Shown here one piece after another: positions 7,901-11,964 of a stretch of 11,964 nt of DNA. The notes beneath the pieces were generated by a model. The model saw only the letters and a list, made by a program, of their open reading frames with translations, was not told the origin of the DNA and did no database searches. Both the position numbers and the translations under genes were made by a program. Positions within the stretch are counted from its first letter, which is position 1. Each line of letters starts with the position of its first letter. The DNA is from VGRW01 sp031396695 (GTDB taxonomy: Bacteria; Myxococcota_A; UBA9160; SZUA-336), in contig JANNLG010000157.1 in the NCBI GenBank assembly GCA_031396695.1, positions 1 to 11,964 of the forward strand. Direction: 5' to 3'.

Positions 7901-8364
7901 CGTCGCTTCCTCCCTGCCGTCTTCGTGCTCGGCGAGTCTACGCCTCCGCCGCCCTCGAGTGCGCCGAGCAGCCGACCCAGATCCGCGCGCAGCCGTTCCA
8001 TGCGGACGCTGCCGATCTCGGCCGCGAGCTCCGCCTCGATCTCCGAGAGGATCGACAGCCCGTGCAGAAGCGCGCGTCGGCCGTGCGCGGTGAAGCGAAC
8101 CAGGCGCGCGCGCGCGTCGTCGGGATCGGGATCGCGCCGTACGAGCCCCATCTGCTCGAGCTCGCCGACCAGCTCGCCGACCGCCTGCTTGCTGGTGCCG
8201 ACACGCGCGGCGAGCTCCGTCATGCGTGTGCCCTCGAAGTCGATGTGCGGCAGCAGAGCGGTGTGCGGCGTGCGAAACTCGACCCGCGCCAGCTCGCGCA
8301 CGCGCGCGGTCGCGCGCTCGTTCAAGCGCCGCGCGGCCTTCAGCAGCAGGTGCCCGACGCTCAC
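7897..8364 (-). CDS. MarR-family transcriptional regulator
   Basis: A 155-residue winged-helix protein. N-terminal dimerisation helices span about 1-28. The winged helix-turn-helix follows, with recognition helix TSKQAVGELVGELEQMGL (57-74) and the wing DPDPDDARARLVRFT (78-92), which carries the MarR DPxDxR signature. A long C-terminal dimer helix and a basic tail complete it. The start used is GTG at 8364, the only standard start in frame. Codons upstream to the TGA at 8425 also look coding (PKTDEREQIEAAKR), so the true N-terminus may be longer. It overlaps the hydrolase start by GTGA. MarR proteins usually repress their own unit and a divergent neighbour until a phenolic or lipophilic ligand binds. 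The AT-rich repeat at 8421-8443 is its likely site. Confidence 0.92.
   Translation of the reverse strand: MSVGHLLLKAARRLNERATARVRELARVEFRTPHTALLPHIDFEGTRMTELAARVGTSKQAVGELVGELEQMGLVRRDPDPDDARARLVRFTAHGRRALLHGLSILSEIEAELAAEIGSVRMERLRADLGRLLGALEGGGGVDSPSTKTAGRKRR
7909..7913 (-). promoter_or_regulatory. Ribosome binding site of the hydrolase gene
   Basis: GGAGG on the minus strand, 8 nt before the GTG at 7900. It lies inside the last codons of the marR gene and decides the GTG start of the hydrolase. Confidence 0.75.
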
Positions 8365-8420
8365 GCGCTTGGCCGCTTCGATCTGCTCGCGCTCGTCGGT
8401 CTTGGGGACGCGTGTCGGAA

Positions 8421-8443
8421 TTAGTCAACCTACTTGATCAATT
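8421..8443. promoter_or_regulatory. Putative MarR operator
   Basis: An AT-rich island in the 107-bp divergent region. On the plus strand it reads TTAGTCAA, then CCTAC, then TTGATCAA and TT. TTGATCAA is a perfect 8-bp palindrome, and the left box is its two-mismatch relative read on the other strand (TTGACTAA), giving two boxes 13 bp apart. A short inverted repeat TCAA-CCTAC-TTGA also spans the centre. MarR regulators typically bind short AT-rich palindromes in such positions. It overlaps the promoter candidate for the DUF4336 gene. Confidence 0.5.
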
Positions 8444-8462
8444 GCCCACCGCAGCCTAGCAT
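8434..8462 (+). promoter_or_regulatory. Putative sigma-70-type promoter of the DUF4336 gene
   Basis: TTGATC (8434-8439) and TAGCAT (8457-8462) are separated by the ideal 17 bp. The -10 ends 9 nt before the ATG at 8472, so the mRNA would have almost no leader. The -35 lies inside the putative MarR palindrome, so a bound repressor would block it. This is inference from spacing and hexamer match. Confidence 0.45.
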
Positions 8463-8471
8463 CGTCGCACG

Positions 8472-9167
8472 ATGGGCGACACGGGACTGCGAGCGCTGGA
8501 TCGCGACCTCTGGGCGATCGACCAGCCCCTGCGCGTGGGCGGGCTCGATCTGGGCGTGCGCACCTGCGTGATCCGGCTCGGCGACGGCGGCCTGCTCGTG
8601 CACGCGCCGGGTCCGCTGGCCGCCCGACTCGGCCGCGAGATCGAGGCGCTCGGTCCGGTGCGTGCGCTGATCGCGCCGAACCTGTTGCACCACATGTTCC
8701 TGGCAACGGCTGCGCAGGCGTTCCCGCGCGCGCGCGTGTTCGGCGCGCCAGGCTTGCGCGAGAAGCTCGCAGGGACACGCGTCGACGAGGTGCTCGGCGA
8801 GCAGGCGCCGCCGCTCTGGGCGGGTCAGCTCGAACAGCTCGTCGTGGCGGGGGCAGCGAAGCTGAACGAGGTGGTGTTCCTGCACCGCGCCAGCCGCACG
8901 CTCGTCTGCCTCGATCTCTGCTTCAACGTGCGCCGCTCCGCGAGCCTGTTCACACGCGTGTTCATGCGCGCGAACGGCGCCTGGGGGCGCTTCGGACCGT
9001 CGCGTCTGTTCCGCTACACCATGCTCGAGGACAAGCGGGCGCTGCGCGAATCGCTCGACCGGATCCTCGCCTGGGACTTCGACCGCGTGACCGTCGCACA
9101 CGGCGACGTGCTCGAGTCCGGCGGGCGCGAGGCGCTGCGCGCGAGCTTCGCCTGGCTCGGCGACTGA
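8472..9167 (+). CDS. DUF4336 domain protein (metallo-beta-lactamase-like fold)
   Basis: A 231-residue protein matching the DUF4336 pattern. It has an opening LWAIDQPLRVGGLDLGVRT, a strand-rich LLVHAPGPL (41-49), then ALGPVRALIAPNLLHHMFL with Asn70 and His73-His74. GAPGLREK (91-98), the strand LVCLDLCFN with Asp148, and a C-terminal VAHGD (His210, Asp212) follow. The placement of these residues is that of a metallo-beta-lactamase fold, but the canonical HxHxDH metal motif is absent. The family has no settled function that I know of. There is no signal peptide. The ATG at 8472 lies 9 nt after a -10-like TAGCAT with no Shine-Dalgarno, so the message may be leaderless. It is divergent from marR and 31 nt upstream of the outer-membrane barrel gene. 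Confidence 0.82.
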   Translation: MGDTGLRALDRDLWAIDQPLRVGGLDLGVRTCVIRLGDGGLLVHAPGPLAARLGREIEALGPVRALIAPNLLHHMFLATAAQAFPRARVFGAPGLREKLAGTRVDEVLGEQAPPLWAGQLEQLVVAGAAKLNEVVFLHRASRTLVCLDLCFNVRRSASLFTRVFMRANGAWGRFGPSRLFRYTMLEDKRALRESLDRILAWDFDRVTVAHGDVLESGGREALRASFAWLGD

Positions 9168-9186
9168 TCGGAGTCGAAGCGTCTGT

Positions 9187-9192
9187 TACGTT
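9187..9192 (+). promoter_or_regulatory. -10-like hexamer before the barrel gene start
   Basis: TACGTT (TANNNT) ends 6 nt before the GTG at 9199, in a gap with no Shine-Dalgarno at proper distance; the only GGAG (9170-9173) is about 25 nt away. This suits a leaderless start but is weak evidence alone. Confidence 0.25.
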
Positions 9193-9198
9193 GCCCGC

Positions 9199-10638
9199 GT
9201 GGGGTGGATCGCGGCGCTTCTGGTTCTCCTGGCGGCGGGCTCGGCGCGCGCCCAGCTCGAGACCGACGGGCCGTTCGATTCGCGCGTGCGGCTCGAGCTG
9301 TCGAACCGGATGCGCTACGAGCGCGTCGACTTCTTCCGCACCGCGCCGGATTCCGCGATCCGGAACTACGACTACGGCTTCTTCGGCAATCGCCTGCAGG
9401 TGGGGGTTCGGGTCCTGCGCGACCCGGTCGAGATCTTCGTGCAGTACCAGAACTCGCTGCTCACGAGCCTGCCGAAGCATGCGCCCGGCCCGGGCGGGAG
9501 CTACTTCACGAACACGCCCGAGGTGAACCAAGAGAAGGGAATTCTGCGCAACGCCTGGCTGCGCTGGAAGAACCCCTTCGACGCGAGCGGCGTGTCGCTG
9601 CAGGCCGGACGGCAGTTGTTCCGCGACGGGCTCGAAGCGCCATCGGCCGACCCGACGCTGCTCTGGCTGCAGAAGAACCGGATCGCCGAGCGCTTGGTCG
9701 GCCCGTTCGACTACACCCACGTGGGGCGCAGCTTCGACGGCGCCCAGCTCGCGTACGACGACGCCGCGGTCAACGTCACGGCCTTCGGCTTCGTGCCGAC
9801 CTGGGGCGGGTTCGAGATCAACGCCAACCGTGAGCTCGAGGTCGGGGTCGCCGGCGTCTCGCTCAACGCCAAGGCGCTCGAGGCCCTTCCCGGAACGAAC
9901 GGGCGGATGTTCGGGCTCTGGTACCGCGACCGCCGCGATCTGGTGCCGGTCGACAACCGGCCCCTGCCGGTGCGCCAGGCGGACGACGGCGACGGCGACA
10001 TCGAGATCTACACGCTCGGCGCGAATCTGACGCACGTCGAACCGGTCGGGCCGGGTCAGCTCGACCTGCTCGTCTGGGGCGCGACACAGTACGGTGACTG
10101 GCAGAGCCAGAGCCACCGCGCCTGGGCGTACGCGTTCGAGCTCGGCTTCCAGCTTCCCGAGCTGTGGGCAAAACCGTGGCTGCGCCTCGGAATCAATCAG
10201 AGTTCAGGCGATTCCGACCCCGACGACGACGAGCACGAGAGCTTCTTCCAGGTGCTGCCCACCTCGCGCCTGTACGCGATGTATCCGTTCTACAACCTTA
10301 TGAACAACCGCGACCTGTTCGGGCAACTCGTGCTGCGGCCCGCGCCGATCGTGACGCTGGCTGCCACCGCTCACTGGCTGCGCGTGAGTCAGGACGACGA
10401 CCTCCTGTACGCGGGCGGCGGCGCGACCAGCAACTCCGTGTTCGGCTACTCGGGCACCGCCACCGGCGGGCGAAAGGGGATCGGCACGATGCTCGACCTG
10501 TCGCTCAGCGTGCAGGCGACCGTGAACGTGACGCTCTCCGGGTACTACGCGCACGTGTTCGGCTGTGGCATGATCGATCAGGCGTTCGAGGGCAATGACT
10601 CGAGCTACGCATTCGCCGAGGCGACGCTCTCGTACTGA
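9199..10638 (+). CDS. Alginate-export family outer-membrane beta-barrel protein
   Basis: A 479-residue exported protein. The N-terminus is a signal peptide, GWIAALLVLLAAGSARA, with probable cleavage after Ala18 (ARA|Q). Its n-region has no Lys or Arg, which is unusual. The mature part alternates short amphipathic strands and polar turns. It contains the alginate-export domain signature: a GRQLFRDGLE...P motif followed by IAERLVGPFDYTHVGRSFDGAQL, which matches AlgE-like barrels. It ends in an aromatic residue (FAEATLSY), as outer-membrane proteins do. GTG at 9199 is the only start in frame before the signal peptide. AlgE itself exports alginate. No alginate synthesis gene is nearby, so this relative may pass another anionic or small substrate. 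It lies 31 nt after the DUF4336 gene and 60 nt before the DUF4105 gene. Confidence 0.85.
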   Translation: MGWIAALLVLLAAGSARAQLETDGPFDSRVRLELSNRMRYERVDFFRTAPDSAIRNYDYGFFGNRLQVGVRVLRDPVEIFVQYQNSLLTSLPKHAPGPGGSYFTNTPEVNQEKGILRNAWLRWKNPFDASGVSLQAGRQLFRDGLEAPSADPTLLWLQKNRIAERLVGPFDYTHVGRSFDGAQLAYDDAAVNVTAFGFVPTWGGFEINANRELEVGVAGVSLNAKALEALPGTNGRMFGLWYRDRRDLVPVDNRPLPVRQADDGDGDIEIYTLGANLTHVEPVGPGQLDLLVWGATQYGDWQSQSHRAWAYAFELGFQLPELWAKPWLRLGINQSSGDSDPDDDEHESFFQVLPTSRLYAMYPFYNLMNNRDLFGQLVLRPAPIVTLAATAHWLRVSQDDDLLYAGGGATSNSVFGYSGTATGGRKGIGTMLDLSLSVQATVNVTLSGYYAHVFGCGMIDQAFEGNDSSYAFAEATLSY

Positions 10639-10672
10639 GCGGAGCCCGTCGAGCGGCAGACGAGGGGGAACC

Positions 10673-10702
10673 ATGCGCGCACCAGCTTCGAGGGATGCAT
10701 GA
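10673..10702 (+). CDS. Nine-codon leader peptide coupled to the DUF4105 gene
   Basis: An ATG at 10673 follows a strong purine-rich Shine-Dalgarno (GAGGGGGAA, 10662-10670). It opens the reading frame MRAPASRDA, whose TGA overlaps the ATG of the DUF4105 gene as ATGA (10699-10702). The stronger ribosome site therefore serves the leader, and the downstream gene would be reached by termination-reinitiation, helped by its own weaker GAGGG just upstream of 10699. The sequence has no run of one amino acid, so classic attenuation is not indicated. It could be fortuitous, but the exact ATGA junction argues for coupling. Confidence 0.5.
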   Translation: MRAPASRDA

Positions 10703-11700
10703 GCCGCGCGCTGCGGATCCTGATCCGAGTTCTTCTAGTCGGCGCGCTCGGCTGGTCGGCCATCGCGCTCTCTTACATGCTGCCGACACCGCTCTGGGTC
10801 ACGCGCGCCGCGGTCGCGGTGTTCCTGATGTTCTCGCTGTGGGCGCTGTTCTGGCTGCGCCCGTTCGCGCGCGGCGCGGGCCTCGCGCTCGTCGCATTCG
10901 CGGCCGTGCTCGCGCTTTTCTTCGCGCACGCGCCCTCGAACACGGGCGCCTGGCAGCCGGAAGTCGGCCAGCTCGCGCACGGCGATCTGAACGGTGACGT
11001 TCTCACGCTGCACAACGTGCGCGACTTCAGCTACCGCAGCGAAACGGATTTCACCGAGAACTGGGAGACGCGCACGTACGACCTGTCGAAGCTCACCGGA
11101 CTCGACATGTACTTCTCGCACTGGGGCTCGCCCGCAATCGCACACACGATCATGTCGTGGGAGTTCTCGGACGGACAGCACCTCGCGATCTCGATCGAGA
11201 CCCGCAAGGTCGAGGGCCAGCAGTACTCGACCGTCGCCGGCTTCTTCCGCCAATACCCGATCTACTACGTGGCCGCCGACGAGCGCGACGTGATCGGCGT
11301 GCGCACCAACTTCCGCGGCGAGAACGTCTGGCTGTACCGACTGAAGGCGCCGCCCGAAACCGCGAAGGCGCTTCTGCTCGATTACTTGAAGAGCATGAAC
11401 GAGCTGGTCGAGAAGCCCGAGTGGTACAACGCGCTTCTCGACAACTGCACGACCAGCATCCGCCGGCACGTGCAACACTTGACCCCGGAGGGCTTCCCGC
11501 TCGACTGGCGTCTGATCGTGAACGGTTACCTCCCGGAGTTGCTGTACGAGCGCGGCAGCTTCTACACCGGCATGCCCTTCGCGGAGCTGCAGGCGATCAG
11601 CAACATCGACGAGAAAGCCAAGGCGTCTGGTCTCGGACCTGACTTCTCGGCGCAGATCCGCGAGGGATTGCCGAGCCCGCGGGCACCGAGAGCCGACTAG
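10699..11700 (+). CDS. DUF4105 (Lnb N-terminal periplasmic-type) membrane protein
   Basis: A 333-residue protein with three N-terminal hydrophobic segments (about 7-28, 33-53 and 58-78), followed by a soluble DUF4105 domain starting near LHNVRDFSYRSETDF. Family-typical stretches are TYDLSKLTGLDMYFSHWGSPAIAHTIMSW (His141, His149), HLAISIETRK, FFRQYPIYYV and EWYNALLDNCTTSIRRH (Asn249, Cys250). The conserved His and Cys make a cysteine-hydrolase-like site plausible, but this is inference. The domain is probably periplasmic. The ATG at 10699 is chosen because it gives the membrane segments; the ATG at 10695 is out of frame. It follows the outer-membrane barrel gene by 60 nt and is preceded by a coupled 9-codon leader. 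Its TAG overlaps a convergent small gene at CTAG. Confidence 0.88.
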   Translation: MSRALRILIRVLLVGALGWSAIALSYMLPTPLWVTRAAVAVFLMFSLWALFWLRPFARGAGLALVAFAAVLALFFAHAPSNTGAWQPEVGQLAHGDLNGDVLTLHNVRDFSYRSETDFTENWETRTYDLSKLTGLDMYFSHWGSPAIAHTIMSWEFSDGQHLAISIETRKVEGQQYSTVAGFFRQYPIYYVAADERDVIGVRTNFRGENVWLYRLKAPPETAKALLLDYLKSMNELVEKPEWYNALLDNCTTSIRRHVQHLTPEGFPLDWRLIVNGYLPELLYERGSFYTGMPFAELQAISNIDEKAKASGLGPDFSAQIREGLPSPRAPRAD

Positions 11701-11807
11701 CGCGGCTGGACCAGCGCCAGCGCGGCCGGCGGCGACGCGCTCGACGGGTTCGGATCGTCACGCACCACGAGCGCGAGCACCCCGATCACCGTGCAGAGTC
11801 GCCTCAC
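11697..11807 (-). CDS. Possible 36-residue membrane or secreted small peptide
   Basis: A GTG-started frame of 36 residues with a consensus AGGAGG Shine-Dalgarno (11813-11818) at 5 nt spacing. The sequence begins MRRLCTVIGVLALVV, a basic end plus a short hydrophobic stretch. A Pro/Ser/Ala-rich tail (RDDPNPSSASPPAALALVQPR) follows. It resembles a truncated signal peptide or a tiny membrane anchor; the Cys5 is too early for a lipobox. Its TAG is interlocked with the DUF4105 TAG (CTAG at 11697-11700), so the genes meet tail to tail. I do not recognise it. The ribosome site is the main evidence that it is real; conservation cannot be judged here. Confidence 0.45.
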   Translation of the reverse strand: MRRLCTVIGVLALVVRDDPNPSSASPPAALALVQPR

Positions 11808-11964
11808 ATTTGCCTCCTGTTGGAACTTATTCCCGGGGATCGCAAGCCGTGCGCCGATCCGGCGAATCTCACTGCGCACCGCTGTCACATCGGAAATCCC
11901 TGAGTACACTCGCACGAACGCGGTCGCCCCGGGGGGGACGAGCGCGAAACCAGGCAAAGGGGGG
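11808..11964. other. Right-edge non-coding stretch
   Basis: No convincing gene. It holds the AGGAGG site of the small minus-strand peptide and less GC-rich tracts than elsewhere. A perfect short hairpin CGCCG-ATC-CGGCG (11852-11864) is nested in GTGCGC...GCGCAC (11849-11854 with 11874-11879). A run of seven G (11931-11937) lies near the edge. No T-run follows the hairpin on either strand, so it is not an obvious intrinsic terminator. It is probably the upstream region of the small minus-strand gene or of something beyond the window. Confidence 0.35.

Noticed and set aside
7901..8428. N-terminal extension of the hydrolase frame into marR
   Set aside because: The region is coded by marR in another frame; a GGAGG site and GTGA overlap fix the hydrolase start at 7900.
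6383..8437. Plus-strand open frame of about 680 codons across the tgt end, hydrolase and marR
   Set aside because: It overlaps three recognisable genes in the wrong frame or strand and shows no motif.
8962..10116. Minus-strand open frame opposite the DUF4336 and barrel genes
   Set aside because: It is antisense to a barrel gene with a signal peptide and alginate-export signature; no motif of its own.
10695..10697. ATG at 10695 as start of the last plus-strand gene
   Set aside because: It is out of frame with the DUF4105 protein; the frame it opens is Arg/Ala-rich and ends at about 10997.
11822..11828. GGAACTT as a sigma-E type -35 on the plus strand
   Set aside because: No matching -10 (TCNNA type) lies 15-17 nt downstream and no gene starts after it in the window.

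Overview
The window is very GC-rich, with third codon positions almost always G or C. It encodes a Gram-negative cell: there is a signal-peptide-bearing outer-membrane beta-barrel and a periplasmic-type domain protein. Gene content and style (flavin monooxygenase operon, archaeal-looking PurM, DUF4336, DUF4105, alginate-export barrel) fit an uncultured 'deltaproteobacterial' lineage such as Myxococcota or Binatota. That placement is inference from protein style only.

Layout. (1) Positions 1-4635, minus strand: a tight five-gene run, transcribed right to left. It encodes a D-2-hydroxyacid dehydrogenase (TTG start), an AI-2E/YdiK-family permease, a Baeyer-Villiger-type flavin monooxygenase, a DsbA-fold protein with one active-site Cys, and a GFA-family zinc protein cut by the left edge. 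Gaps are 46, 10, 7 and 25 nt. (2) Positions 4730-7085, plus strand: a 41-residue, very basic small protein, then purM and tgt, which overlap by GTGA. (3) Positions 7037-8364, minus strand: a MarR-family regulator and an alpha/beta-hydrolase, also overlapping by GTGA. The hydrolase end runs 49 bp into the end of tgt. (4) Positions 8472-11700, plus strand: a DUF4336 protein, an alginate-export-family outer-membrane barrel, a 9-codon leader peptide and a DUF4105 (Lnb N-terminal type) membrane protein. (5) Positions 11697-11807, minus strand: a possible 36-residue peptide with a consensus Shine-Dalgarno, meeting the DUF4105 stop at a shared CTAG.

How the genes fit together. Block 1 resembles a small catabolic or detoxification operon acting on carbonyl compounds: ketone to ester by the monooxygenase, 2-keto acid reduction by the dehydrogenase, and a thiol-adduct or formaldehyde-type GFA protein. 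The substrate cannot be read from the sequence. Block 2 is housekeeping (purine synthesis and queuosine tRNA modification). Block 3 and DUF4336 share a 107-bp divergent region containing an AT-rich repeat that is the best operator candidate in the window. Block 4 may serve envelope or export functions.

No RNA gene, CRISPR array, insertion sequence or phage gene was seen. No complete novel system is evident. The best leads are the leader peptide coupled to DUF4105, the basic peptide ahead of purM-tgt, the MarR operator, the recurring -10-like hexamers just before starts (possible leaderless mRNAs), and the hydrolase without its usual catalytic His.
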